64,000 nt of DNA, taken from the NCBI GenBank assembly GCA_020355945.1, contig CP070627.1, forward strand, positions 4,664,424 through 4,728,423, read 5' to 3'. The stretch comes from Candidatus Aminicenantota bacterium. Lineage in GTDB: Bacteria; Acidobacteriota; Aminicenantia; UBA2199. Position numbers and translations under genes: made by a program. The notes beneath the pieces were generated by a model. The model was not told where the DNA came from and made no database searches. It worked only from the letters and a program-made list of their open reading frames with translations. Each line of letters opens with the position of its first letter. Positions within the stretch are counted from its first letter, which is position 1. Shown piece by piece: positions 1-8,320 of this stretch.

Positions 1-1106
1 TTGGTCCATGTATTGGCACGGGTCTGCTGGGGGACCAAATAAGAAAAGGCCCCATACTCGCCGCCAAGACCTGCGGTAGGGCACACAATTTTTTTCCCTT
101 CTTTTAATTGCCCTTGCTCTTTAAGTAATGATAAACAAAAGGGGATCGAAGCACCGGAGATATTCCCATAATTTACCTGTACGTCCTGGAATAGTTTTTC
201 CCTGGGTATACCCAAAATTTCGGCAGAGGGATGAAGGATAGCATTCCCGGTTTGATGGGGAGCCAGGATATCGATATCATTAATCTCCCAGTGGGATTTT
301 TTCAATACTTCTCTGGTGGCTTTTACAATATCTTTGGTGGCCCTGATTTTAACGATTTGGGGGGTCATGTAGAGATTCCAATCTTCATCAGCGCCCAGGT
401 GGTCAATCATATAAGGGTCTTCGTAATTTAGCACGGATAAAACGCCTTGCTTTCTTCCTGTGGGCACCCTGCTGAGAACCACTGCCGAAGCCGCGTCAGC
501 AAAGGTGACATAATTTATAAAATTGATTCTCCTGGTCAGTAAATGAGACAAGGTGTCAGCATGGGCAATGATGATATGAGTGGCCTGGGGATGACATTTA
601 AAATATTCAATGGCTCGTTGAAGATTAATATTAAATCCCACGCAAGCAGAAGTGATTGTAGTGGCTGGGGTTTGATTGGTATCGGTAACAAAATAGCACT
701 TTAGGGTTGCGGCGATTCCCGGTGCTTTTTGCGGCGGAGTGGCAGAACTGACAAACCAGGCATCGATTTTTTCAGGATGAATAACTGAATCGCTGAGTGC
801 ATGTTCTATCGCTGTTAATGCAAGGTCTATCCCATTTTCCGAATGACGAATTTTTTCATCGCTGGCAGGAAACGGGACCACATGATTCCGGGTTTTGAAA
901 CCCATTTTACGCTCTACAAAATAACAAAAGGGAGAAGAACCAGGATGAATGGCTGCTAATTCCTGGTATTCCGGGCTTGCTTTTATCCTGGCTTCAGTAA
1001 AACCGATTAAATAGCCTTTTTTGACGGCGGCCTCTAACTCTTCATTGGTGATTTGATGTTTCCCGGCCGCATATCCAAAACCGGAGAATACATAGCTTTC
1101 AGCCAT
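1..1106 (-). CDS. 3-oxoacyl-ACP synthase III (KAS III/FabH-like), 3' end cut by the window edge
   Basis: The frame is open from the ATG at 1106 to the left edge, about 368 residues. It is a thiolase-fold KAS III enzyme, which condenses an acyl-CoA or acyl thioester with malonyl-ACP or a related nucleophile. The whole catalytic triad is visible: Cys about 155 in TSACVGF, His in LAPHQTGN, and Asn in VNYGNISGASIP. The active Cys lies some 40 residues later than in E. coli FabH because of an N-terminal extension, so this is a specialised member rather than housekeeping FabH. The start codon overlaps the stop of the upstream hydratase by 8 nt (ATGGCTGA), which suggests translational coupling. The pair probably belongs to a pathway continuing to the left. 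Exact substrate unknown. Confidence 0.85.
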   Translation of the reverse strand, partial: MAESYVFSGFGYAAGKHQITNEELEAAVKKGYLIGFTEARIKASPEYQELAAIHPGSSPFCYFVERKMGFKTRNHVVPFPASDEKIRHSENGIDLALTAIEHALSDSVIHPEKIDAWFVSSATPPQKAPGIAATLKCYFVTDTNQTPATTITSACVGFNINLQRAIEYFKCHPQATHIIIAHADTLSHLLTRRINFINYVTFADAASAVVLSRVPTGRKQGVLSVLNYEDPYMIDHLGADEDWNLYMTPQIVKIRATKDIVKATREVLKKSHWEINDIDILAPHQTGNAILHPSAEILGIPREKLFQDVQVNYGNISGASIPFCLSLLKEQGQLKEGKKIVCPTAGLGGEYGAFSYLVPQQTRANTWT

Positions 1107-1869
1107 TTGTTTTCACTCCCTGGGTTCTTTCAAGCAAAGTCCCCAATGCTTCGGATTCCAACTGACACCCTTTTTCAAAACCGAACCGCAGCCCGGTACG
1201 GGTTACGGACTTGAGCCGGCGGATGGCATCCGGGTCTTTGCCAGTTATTTTTTTTGCGATGCCCATTGCCTCATCCATCAATTGGTGGTGGTTGACAACT
1301 TTTTGCACCAAATGGATGCGGAATGCTTCCTGGGCGGAAATCAGGCTTGCGGTTAGCAGCATGTAAAGGGCATTGGATAAGCCGATTAGCCTGGGAAGTC
1401 GTTGGGAGCCACCACCTCCGGGGATAACGCCCATATTCACCTCTGGTAACCCGAATTTAGCCTCTGTACTGGCAATACGAATATCGCAAGCCATGGCTAA
1501 CTCACATCCGCCACCAATGGCACAGCCATTTACTGCTGCTATAACAGGTATCTCCATATTTTCAATTTTATTAAACGAAGCCTGGACAATTCGTGAAGAT
1601 TGTCTGGCCTTTTCCGGGCTCATGCCAATCATTTCAGAAATATCACCACCAGCAGAAAATGCCTCTCCTTCGCCAGTAATAACCAGTGCGTTAATTTCTC
1701 TCTTTAATACCACTTTGCCAAGCAGAACATCCATTTCATGAAAGAATTCAAGGCACATCGCATTAAAAACGTCCGGTCGATTGAGGGTGAGTATTCCGAT
1801 ACGATTCTCTATATCAACTTTTAAAAACCGATATAACATGAGTTGGTTAATTTTAGTGCTTTCGTTCAT
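1099..1869 (-). CDS. Enoyl-CoA hydratase/isomerase (crotonase family)
   Basis: 256 residues, the usual crotonase length. The oxyanion-hole segments are visible as SAGGDI and NGCAIGGG. Both acids used by classical hydratases are present, in GGGCELAMACDI and in LPEVNMG, followed by the signature IPGGGGSQRL. The predicted reaction is reversible hydration of a 2-enoyl thioester, but crotonases also include decarboxylases and isomerases. It lies directly before the KAS III gene with an 8-nt overlap. That combination occurs in fatty-acid-like pathways and in polyketide beta-branching cassettes, but too little of the operon is visible to choose. No strong ribosome site precedes the ATG at 1869; an internal Met about ten residues in is an alternative start. 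Confidence 0.85.
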   Translation of the reverse strand: MNESTKINQLMLYRFLKVDIENRIGILTLNRPDVFNAMCLEFFHEMDVLLGKVVLKREINALVITGEGEAFSAGGDISEMIGMSPEKARQSSRIVQASFNKIENMEIPVIAAVNGCAIGGGCELAMACDIRIASTEAKFGLPEVNMGVIPGGGGSQRLPRLIGLSNALYMLLTASLISAQEAFRIHLVQKVVNHHQLMDEAMGIAKKITGKDPDAIRRLKSVTRTGLRFGFEKGCQLESEALGTLLERTQGVKTNG

Positions 1870-1925
1870 TCTCGGTTTGAGATAAGCTTCCGCCGTTGAG
1901 GTTTGTCCGATTCCTCTAAAAAGAG

Positions 1926-1972
1926 AAAATCTTCTCTAACCCCTATGAATGACCCAGAGCATAGAAGATTTT
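1926..1972. other. Inverted repeat (10-bp arms) upstream of the hydratase gene
   Basis: AAAATCTTCT at 1926-1935 is perfectly complementary to AGAAGATTTT at 1963-1972. The arms lie 57 to 103 bp upstream of the hydratase start. It could be an operator or mRNA leader structure; the AT-rich arms make a strong terminator unlikely. Confidence 0.35.
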
Positions 1973-2224
1973 GGCATTAAATGTGTGTGAAGTTTTTAAT
2001 TTTTCACATGTAGGACTTTAATAGCCTTGTAATCTTCACCTTTCTATTGAATGATATCAGTATAAGCTGGAATGGAAGGTGAAGTAATGTTATATTATAT
2101 CAAAAGAGGGGATTTTTGTCAATAGTTTTGAACAAAAAATTTTTTTTTTGTTGAATGCTAAAAATTTTTGTTTATTTTCATTGGTCTGCGGGAGAAGTAC
2201 AGCATCATGATTGACTTTTAACAA

Positions 2225-2274
2225 CTCCGGCGGCCAAGGGGCTCTTTTTTTAAAAGATGCCCCCACTTGAAGGT
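2225..2274. repeat. REP-like palindromic repeat, copy 1 (divergent)
   Basis: Begins CTCCGGCGGCCA and continues as a hairpin in which GGGGC and TCTTTT pair with AAAAGA and GCCCC. The first 12 bases and the GGGG / T-run / A-run / GCCCC layout match the copy inside gene N4 (34951-35022) and, in layout, the copy next to hypD (4855-4923). Confidence 0.55.
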
Positions 2275-2410
2275 TTCGTAACCATGGGCGGATATGAGTT
2301 GACAGTCTGTGCCCCCAGCACCCAACTTCCTTGAAAAAGCATAAAAAACAATGCCCAAATAGCTGTGATTAATTTTACTAATGGCTGTTTCATTTTGTGA
2401 TTTTTTATTT

Positions 2411-3451
2411 CTAACGAAAAATGAATCCTTTTTTCAAGGGGTCTGTGGGATCGAAATAAAACTCATTCCTGCCTGTTATCCACGCACTGCCGGATACTTC
2501 GGGTATCACCGCCTGATAAGGCCCATATCGGGTGGTTTCCACGATTTTAACATCCATACATGTTCCTAAAATGCTTTCAATTGTAATGCTTTCTCCTTTT
2601 TTTAATTCTCCTTTGGCATAATGAATTGCTGCCCGACCACTGACCCCGGAACCTGTTGCTGACCGGTCCAGTTCACCCTCGGCAAAGATACATACATTTC
2701 GGCTGTGATGGGACTCATCATAAGCATCGCCAATAAAAATAGTACCATATAGAAAACTTAAATCTTCTTCAAAGGGGTGTTTGATTTCAAAATTATCCAT
2801 TACCGCATACTTAATCCGTCGGCCATAATCAATCAATCGTTCATAATCAGCGGCGTCCAATTTTAACCCTAGAGGTCGGGCATCACAATAAGCATAAAAA
2901 GCACCGCCATAGCCTATATCAAAAGTAACATTTCCTATCCCCGGGACTTCTACTTGCTGGTTCTGCATGGGCATAAATGAAGGGACGTTTTGGAAGGAGA
3001 CATATTTAACTTTGTGGTTCTCTCGGTGTCCTACAGCAGTAATTCGTCCTGGTGGTGCATCTATTTTGATTATCGGATTGTCACCTTCTTTTGTAATTAT
3101 CCCGGTATCCAACACCAATGTTACTAATGCCAGCATGGCATGGCCGCACATGGTGCTGTATCCTTCATTGTGCATGAAAAAAACTCCGAAATCGCCATCT
3201 GTGGTTGTAGGTTCTGTAATAATTGCGCCATACATGTCGGCGTGGCCGCGGGGTTCCCACATGGTGCCTGTACGGATATGATCGTAATTGTCCCGGAAGT
3301 AGCGGCGTTTTTCAAGGATGGTTTTGCCTTTTATTTCGGGTAATCCATTGATAAAAACCCTTAACGGTTCGCCGCCTGTGTGCATATCAATGGTCCTGAT
3401 CACCCGCCAATCCTTTGGCGGCTGCCATTGCCAGTTTTTTAATTCTATCAT
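2411..3451 (-). CDS. trans-3-hydroxy-L-proline dehydratase (proline racemase superfamily)
   Basis: 346 residues of the proline racemase/hydroxyproline epimerase fold. The first catalytic Cys is in STMCGHAML (Cys102). At the second catalytic site the family's Cys is replaced by Thr (DRSATGSG, Thr266). In this superfamily the Cys/Thr pair is diagnostic of trans-3-hydroxy-L-proline dehydratases such as human L3HYPDH, which form delta-1-pyrroline-2-carboxylate; true racemases and epimerases keep Cys/Cys. It is probably cytoplasmic, with no signal peptide. It stands alone, 215 bp downstream of the toxin gene, with the hydroxyproline-related HypD gene 1.5 kb away on the same strand. No strong ribosome site was seen before the ATG. 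Confidence 0.85.
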   Translation of the reverse strand: MIELKNWQWQPPKDWRVIRTIDMHTGGEPLRVFINGLPEIKGKTILEKRRYFRDNYDHIRTGTMWEPRGHADMYGAIITEPTTTDGDFGVFFMHNEGYSTMCGHAMLALVTLVLDTGIITKEGDNPIIKIDAPPGRITAVGHRENHKVKYVSFQNVPSFMPMQNQQVEVPGIGNVTFDIGYGGAFYAYCDARPLGLKLDAADYERLIDYGRRIKYAVMDNFEIKHPFEEDLSFLYGTIFIGDAYDESHHSRNVCIFAEGELDRSATGSGVSGRAAIHYAKGELKKGESITIESILGTCMDVKIVETTRYGPYQAVIPEVSGSAWITGRNEFYFDPTDPLKKGFIFR

Positions 3452-3526
3452 AGAGTTATTTTACCAGTATGGTTGAGAGAATTCAAGGGGAGGAGAGTTG
3501 GAACTTAGTTCGCTTCGCTCATAACG

Positions 3527-3566
3527 GGAATGATGGAATGTTGGAATATTGGAATGATAGGATGGC
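3527..3566. repeat. 8-bp tandem repeat (about 4-5 degenerate units)
   Basis: Units read GGAATGAT, GGAATGTT, GGAATATT, GGAATGAT, then a degenerate AGGATGGC. The array sits in the 215-bp gap between the toxin and the hydroxyproline dehydratase. A similar, more degenerate stretch (GGGATGATGGAGTATGGGAG...) lies at 8200-8229. Confidence 0.6.
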
Positions 3567-3666
3567 GCCCTTCGGGCATATTTGTTGACGCCTGCGGCGG
3601 GAAGCAGCAAATGAAATTTTTAAGTTCCTGATCATGTTCACACCCAGTCCCGGTTTTTCTTGTATA

Positions 3667-4152
3667 TTATTTCTCTCCTGCGATTATTAGAATGCGCTGG
3701 TGAATTTCATCGGATATCCACATCCCTGTATCCTTCAATCTATCTACTAAAGAAGCTATTTCCCCGGTCAGCCCTTGCGCTTTGGCTTCCAGCAAAATCT
3801 TGAGTGTTCCCCATACGGTCAATCCTGCGGCTTTAGCAGTTCTACGTGCCAGCATCTCATCCAACAAAACAATACGATCCTGATTTTCAAGCGTCAGGGC
3901 CATTGCGGCAAGTTCGCCTGGGCCTAAATCCAATGATAACCACTCAGAAGGCATAACACGAGGATTGACCATCTTAACCCAACTGTAATTTCTTAGAATA
4001 GGGACATCATAACCTTTACGCTGGCCTTCTTTCAATTCATCAAATACAGCAGAGGGTACCCAGAATTCCCGGAACAACCGGGGCAGCCATTCTAACAACC
4101 CTATACGGTAAAGATAAAGCAGTGGAGAAGTATTACTGATGGCGTTAGGCAT
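3667..4152 (-). CDS. DUF3368-type PIN-domain toxin
   Basis: 161 residues. The N-terminus contains SNTSPLLYLYRIGLLEWL, the typical opening of DUF3368 PIN-like proteins; in this subgroup Asn commonly replaces the first PIN acidic residue. Later acids are visible in LGPGELAAMAL and VLLDEMLARRTAKAAGL. PIN toxins are metal-dependent ribonucleases held inactive by a partner. The start overlaps the upstream UPF0175 gene by 8 nt, the usual antitoxin-toxin coupling. RNA target unknown. Confidence 0.8.
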   Translation of the reverse strand: MPNAISNTSPLLYLYRIGLLEWLPRLFREFWVPSAVFDELKEGQRKGYDVPILRNYSWVKMVNPRVMPSEWLSLDLGPGELAAMALTLENQDRIVLLDEMLARRTAKAAGLTVWGTLKILLEAKAQGLTGEIASLVDRLKDTGMWISDEIHQRILIIAGEK

Positions 4153-4396
4153 GCTGATCTTCTAAATCCTCCAATTCAGATTGAAAAGGAAATACTTTAT
4201 AACGACCCAGGGTTAACAGGAATTCTACGCGGGGCATACCCGCTAATTCAGCAGCACGACCTGATGATAGCCTCCCAAGTTCATATAACTTTATAGCAGC
4301 TAACGTACGTAATTCTCGCGCAAAAGATGTTTCATCCATTTTTTCAGCAAGCAGTACTTTTTCAGGAATATTGATTAAGATTTGACGTGAAGTCAT
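4145..4396 (-). CDS. UPF0175-family antitoxin
   Basis: 83 residues. The C-terminal half carries the UPF0175 signature LYELGRLSSGRAAELAGM followed by RVEFLLTLGRYKV, a helix-turn-helix-like segment common in antitoxins paired with DUF3368 toxins. A good Shine-Dalgarno (GAGGAGG about 8 nt before the ATG) supports the start at 4396. It is predicted to neutralise the PIN toxin encoded immediately downstream and may autoregulate the pair. Confidence 0.8.
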   Translation of the reverse strand: MTSRQILINIPEKVLLAEKMDETSFARELRTLAAIKLYELGRLSSGRAAELAGMPRVEFLLTLGRYKVFPFQSELEDLEDQHA

Positions 4397-4921
4397 CGCA
4401 TCTGCCTCCTCATTTCATTCTATAAGACTTCATGTCTTCAAGATTTCCTGCTGGCACCGAATTTCGTCTCGACATGTCAGCATACTTTTTAATATTTATT
4501 CTATCCATAGAAGAATTCTAATTGAAAACATTTTGAAAGTCAAGATTGAAAGGTTGCAAAATTCATTGTTTTCAGATGTAACAAAAGTACAAAGCAACGG
4601 TGAAATATATTACCTGTCCCCATCATCCCATCATTTATAAAAGAGTGTATATTATTAATTTGTGCTGCGCATGCTTTTTTATTTCAGAACTTTGTGCCGA
4701 ACGGAGCACTTTAAAGCAATTCCTTCGGTCAATCTTGAGAAGGCGTACGCGTATCACGAATGGGCAATAATAGAAGAACTTTATAGAATATTTAAAATTG
4801 CCCATTCGCATTATTTCAGTGCTTTATCTAATCTTGAGGAGTACTCAGTTCTATGCCAGGGGGGCGCTTTTTGAAAAAACTGCCCCCGTGAAGCATCTGG
4901 ACCCCCCGCAAAAACTTTTTA
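4397..4921. other. 525-bp intergenic region with a 12-bp inverted repeat
   Basis: No gene was accepted here. A perfect 12-bp inverted repeat, CGAATGGGCAAT (4757-4768) with ATTGCCCATTCG (4797-4808), has a 28-nt AT-rich loop. The toxin-antitoxin promoter should lie just right of 4396. The right end is a REP-like repeat touching the hypD stop codon. A 70-codon plus-strand frame at 4662-4874 spans the inverted repeat and part of the REP-like repeat and resembles nothing I know. Confidence 0.5.
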
Positions 4922-4923
4922 TT
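4855..4923. repeat. REP-like palindromic repeat, copy 2, abutting the hypD stop codon
   Basis: Shares GCGCTTTTTGAAAAAACTGC and the 23-base terminal run CCCCCCGCAAAAACTTTTTATTA with copy 3 inside gene N4. The core folds as GGGGGC / GCCCCC arms around complementary T and A tracts. Lying directly after hypD on the minus strand, it may also act as a transcript-end hairpin. Confidence 0.7.
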
Positions 4924-7285
4924 AAAACGACTCATGTTCGGTGCGCTGGATGATTTCGTTTTGGAGTTCCTCGGTAAGGTCTACAAAATAGTCACTGTAT
5001 CCTGCTACCCTGACGATTAGGTTCCTGTATTGTTCGGGATTCTTTTGGGCTTTTCGTAAGGTATCTGCGTCTATTACGTTGAATTGCATATGATGACCGT
5101 CCATTTTGAAGTAAGAACGGATCAGGTGCAGTAATTTAGTGATCCCTGTGTCATCTTCCAGGATTTGAGGGGTAAATTTTTGATTCAACAGGGTGCCCCC
5201 TGTCTTAATATGGTCCATTTTAGCAGCGGATTTGATTACGGAGGTGGGGCCGTTTTTGTCGGCTCCTTGAACCGGTGATATGCCTTCGGAGAGAGGCGTT
5301 CCTGCTTTCCTGCCATCAGGCAATGCACCAATGACACTGCCGAAATAAACATGAGAAGTAGTAGGCAGCATCAAGATGTGATGGGTTCCGTAAAGACCGG
5401 CAGGACGCCCATCTACCGCGCTGCAAAACATATTAAATACTTCCCTCATGATGTCGTCGGCATAGTCATTATCATTGCCGTATTTGGGGGTACGATGAAC
5501 AAGCTCATCCCTGAGTTCTTCATAACCGGCAAAATTTGCTTTTAATGCTTCTAATATGTCTTTTATATTTATGTTTTTACCATCAAAGACATGGTATTTG
5601 AGGGCGGCTAATGAGTCAGTGGTGCTGCCGATACCAACACCCTGGATGTAGCGGGTATTGTACCGGGCCCCGCCGTTATTGTAGTCTTTGCCCCTGGCAA
5701 TACAATCATCGATGAGCAAAGATAAAAACGGAACCGGCATGTATTTGGCATAAATACGGGAGATAATATTATTCCCTTTTATTTTAATATCGATGAAATG
5801 GTTTAGTTGTTTTTGATAGGCTGCCATTAGTTGATCAAAGGTTTTAAAATGTTGGCTTTCACCGGTTTCCAGGCCGATTTTTTTTTGGGTCCTGGGGTCG
5901 GTGCCGTTATGCAGGGAGATTTCGAGAATTTTGGCCAGGTTAAAGTAGCCGGTGAGGATATAGGCTTCGGTGCCGAAGGCACCGGCTTCCACGCAGCCGC
6001 TGGCACCACCTTTCCGGGCGTCTTCAATGGATTTACCCTGGCGAGTCAACTCCTGGGTAATGGCATCGGTATTAAATATAGAGGGCTGACCAAAACCTGT
6101 TCTTACGATTTTTAATGCTCGTTTTAAAAATCGGTCCGGGTTTTTTTTGCTCACCTGGACCATGGAACTGGGCTGGACCAGGCGCATCTCTTCAATGACA
6201 TCCAGGATAAGATAAGAAAGCTCATTCACCGCATCCGCACCATCTTCCTTTACTCCTCCTACATTGATAAGACAGAAATCTGTATATGTATTGCTTTCTT
6301 TTGCTGTGATGCCTACTTTTGGGGGGGCAGGATGGTTGTTAAATTTCACCCAGAAAGCCTGGACCAGTTCCCTGGCTCTCTCTTCTGTCAGGGTTCCTTC
6401 TGCCAGCTCCTTTTTATAAAAGGGGTATAAATGTTGATCCAATCGACCGGGATTAAAGGCATCCCAGGGATTCAACTCTGTAACCACCCCGACGTGAACA
6501 AACCAATAATATTGCAGGGCTTCATGGAAATTCCGCGGCGGGTAAGCGGGTACGTGAAAACATATCTCTGTCATGGTTTCCAGTTCTTTCTTCCGATTTT
6601 GATCGGTTTCTGAGGCGGCCAGTTCCTTGAGCTTTTCCCCATGACGGCGGGCAAACATAATTAGCGCATCGGCTGCTAAAACCATAGCTTCCAGTTCTTC
6701 TTTCTTGTCTAAGGCCTCCTGGTCATGAAAAAAATCAAGTGATTGCAAGTGGGTTTCTATCTCTTTTTTTAGATCGAAAAATCCCTTTTTGTAGATTTTG
6801 TCTCCCAGTACCGTATGCCCGGGTGGACGCTGTTCCTGGAATTCAGTAAATACCCCGGTTGCAAATGCATTTTTCCAATCTTCGGGCAATTCATTAAAAA
6901 TTCGATCTCGAATGCTTTTGCCTTTCCAAAAGGGGATGATTTCCTCTTTATACAATTCCCGGGTTTCATTATTCACTGAGAAAGGGATTTTTTTCCTGGT
7001 ATCCAGGGTATCCAGGTCCTGGCGGGAGTGAAGGCAGATTTCAGGGTAAGTGGGGACGGCTTTAGGTGCGCTGCCCCGCTCACCTACGATAAGTTCACCA
7101 GGATTAATACATATGCTCTTATGTTCCATTAAATACTTAAAAGCCAATGCCCGCTGCCTGGGTATTGATATACCTTGCGCTTCGGGGCTTTTATAGAATT
7201 CTGTCAGCAGTCGGGCTCGTTCGGGGCAGACCCGGTTCTCTGCATGCAAACTCTGTTCCCTCAGTTTTTTTATTCTCTCATTCAT
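4922..7285 (-). CDS. hypD: trans-4-hydroxy-L-proline dehydratase, glycyl-radical enzyme
   Basis: 787 residues, the expected length for a glycyl-radical enzyme. The active-site loop GGASGCVEAG places the thiyl Cys at about 431 and the general-base Glu two residues later. The C-terminal glycyl-radical loop is RVAGYSDYFVDL, with the radical Gly at about 762. The Cys-Val-Glu motif, the sequence GTEAYILTGYFN after it, and the AGYSDYF loop fit HypD, which dehydrates trans-4-hydroxy-L-proline to (S)-delta-1-pyrroline-5-carboxylate, better than pyruvate formate-lyase or choline TMA-lyase. The enzyme is cytoplasmic and oxygen-sensitive. The activating enzyme is encoded just upstream on the same strand with a 22-bp gap. 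No reductase (ProC-like) gene is next to it. Confidence 0.88.
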   Translation of the reverse strand: MNERIKKLREQSLHAENRVCPERARLLTEFYKSPEAQGISIPRQRALAFKYLMEHKSICINPGELIVGERGSAPKAVPTYPEICLHSRQDLDTLDTRKKIPFSVNNETRELYKEEIIPFWKGKSIRDRIFNELPEDWKNAFATGVFTEFQEQRPPGHTVLGDKIYKKGFFDLKKEIETHLQSLDFFHDQEALDKKEELEAMVLAADALIMFARRHGEKLKELAASETDQNRKKELETMTEICFHVPAYPPRNFHEALQYYWFVHVGVVTELNPWDAFNPGRLDQHLYPFYKKELAEGTLTEERARELVQAFWVKFNNHPAPPKVGITAKESNTYTDFCLINVGGVKEDGADAVNELSYLILDVIEEMRLVQPSSMVQVSKKNPDRFLKRALKIVRTGFGQPSIFNTDAITQELTRQGKSIEDARKGGASGCVEAGAFGTEAYILTGYFNLAKILEISLHNGTDPRTQKKIGLETGESQHFKTFDQLMAAYQKQLNHFIDIKIKGNNIISRIYAKYMPVPFLSLLIDDCIARGKDYNNGGARYNTRYIQGVGIGSTTDSLAALKYHVFDGKNINIKDILEALKANFAGYEELRDELVHRTPKYGNDNDYADDIMREVFNMFCSAVDGRPAGLYGTHHILMLPTTSHVYFGSVIGALPDGRKAGTPLSEGISPVQGADKNGPTSVIKSAAKMDHIKTGGTLLNQKFTPQILEDDTGITKLLHLIRSYFKMDGHHMQFNVIDADTLRKAQKNPEQYRNLIVRVAGYSDYFVDLTEELQNEIIQRTEHESF

Positions 7286-7307
7286 TAATAAATCGCGTCC
7301 CTACACC

Positions 7308-8090
7308 TTATTCTCTTTTTATTTTAATATGGGGTGCGGTATATTTTTCAAAAAGTCGTTGAATTTTATTCATTTGTTCATCAGTGGGAGGCATAACCGC
7401 CATTTCTTTCATTTTATTTTCTTTTTTTAAATGCCGGTATTTTCCCTCTGCTGTGCGGTGATACGGGAGCAGATCAATCTCATCTATATTTTTTAATGAT
7501 GCCACAAAGGTGCCTAGTTTCTTAATATTTTCCTTCGTATCCGTAATGCCGGGAATAACCGGGAAACGGATGATGACTTTTTTTCCTTTTTTGGAAAGGA
7601 TTCTAAGATTTTCAATTACCGGGCGGTTGGAAACCCCGGTGTAGCGGATGTGTGTTTGCTCGTCCATAATTTTCAGATCATACAAAAACAGGTCTACTTT
7701 ATCGATAATCGATTTGAATATCCTGGGTGAAACATAGCCGGTGGTGTCCAAAGTGGTGTGAATATCTCTCTTTCGGCATTCCTGCAGCAATGCCTGTAAA
7801 AATTTTGGCTGTACCAGGGGTTCACCACCGGAAAAGGTGACTCCCCCTTTGGATTCATCATAAAATACCACTTCCTTGTCGATCTCGCGCATCACCTCAT
7901 CAACCGATCGTTTCTCTCCGATGATTTCTTTTTTCCCGTTATTCCACCCTCTTTCCGGGCATTTTTTTTGGCCTTCCGGGTTGTGGCACCAGGGGCATTT
8001 CATGGGGCAGCCTTTTAAGAAAACCGTGGTGCGGATGCCCGGACCATCATGAATGGCAAAGCGTTTGATATCAAAAATAATACCTTGCAT
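7308..8090 (-). CDS. hypE: Glycyl-radical enzyme activating enzyme (radical SAM)
   Basis: The protein opens with the activase signature FAIHDGPGIRTTVFLKGCP and the CX3CX2C cluster motif CPMKCPWC. Later motifs are VTFSGGEPL and the DTTGYV / YDLKIMD strands. Such enzymes use a [4Fe-4S] cluster and SAM to install the glycyl radical, here on the adjacent HypD. The ATG at 8090 (260 residues) is preferred because AGGTGA lies about 9 nt upstream; the alternative GTG at 8102 would overlap that ribosome site. Unlike many activases, there is no eight-Cys ferredoxin insert after the cluster motif: only one extra Cys follows, in GQKKCPERG. The protein is therefore of the short PflA-like build. Confidence 0.88.
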   Translation of the reverse strand: MQGIIFDIKRFAIHDGPGIRTTVFLKGCPMKCPWCHNPEGQKKCPERGWNNGKKEIIGEKRSVDEVMREIDKEVVFYDESKGGVTFSGGEPLVQPKFLQALLQECRKRDIHTTLDTTGYVSPRIFKSIIDKVDLFLYDLKIMDEQTHIRYTGVSNRPVIENLRILSKKGKKVIIRFPVIPGITDTKENIKKLGTFVASLKNIDEIDLLPYHRTAEGKYRHLKKENKMKEMAVMPPTDEQMNKIQRLFEKYTAPHIKIKRE

Positions 8091-8320
8091 CGATTTCTTC
8101 ACCTGCTTAAAAACTTAAAAAATCTAATATCTAATATATCAGATACCAATTAAAAAGTCAAGGGGTATAGAGAAAAAGATTTGGGATTTGTCAAAATTCG
8201 GGATGATGGAGTATGGGAGTATTGGAATGCCTGGGAAGAAGAAACCCAGGCACCCGGATAATCAAAAATATCAAAGAAGATGACGTGGTGCCAGGAAAAA
8301 ATGGAATGTTCGTTTAAAGG
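8091..8320. other. Intergenic region between the PKS end and hypE, with a small hairpin
   Basis: Separates the biosynthetic operon from hypE-hypD, which lie in the same orientation. CCTGGG (8230-8235) pairs with CCCAGG (8245-8250) around a 9-nt loop. No T-run follows on the minus strand, so it is at best an imperfect terminator. A degenerate copy of the GGAATGAT-type repeat lies at 8200-8229. A hypE promoter is expected left of 8200; the stretch there is AT-rich but has no clear boxes. Confidence 0.45.

Larger units (their letters stand above)
1870..2410. other. 541-bp intergenic region with a hairpin and a repeat copy
   Basis: No convincing gene. The region is AT-rich, with a long A/T tract near 2135-2150. 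It contains a perfect 10-bp inverted repeat (1926-1935 with 1963-1972, 27-nt loop) and a copy of the repeat family described at 2225-2274. Any promoter for the hydratase/KAS III pair should lie in the left half of this stretch, but no convincing -35/-10 pair was found. Confidence 0.5.

Noticed and set aside
3527..3566. Possible CRISPR array
   Set aside because: Units are only 8 bp, contiguous and without spacers; no cas genes in the window.
4662..4874. 70-codon plus-strand frame in the intergenic region
   Set aside because: Runs through the 12-bp inverted repeat and ends inside a REP-like repeat; no ribosome site and no recognisable fold. Treated as non-coding.
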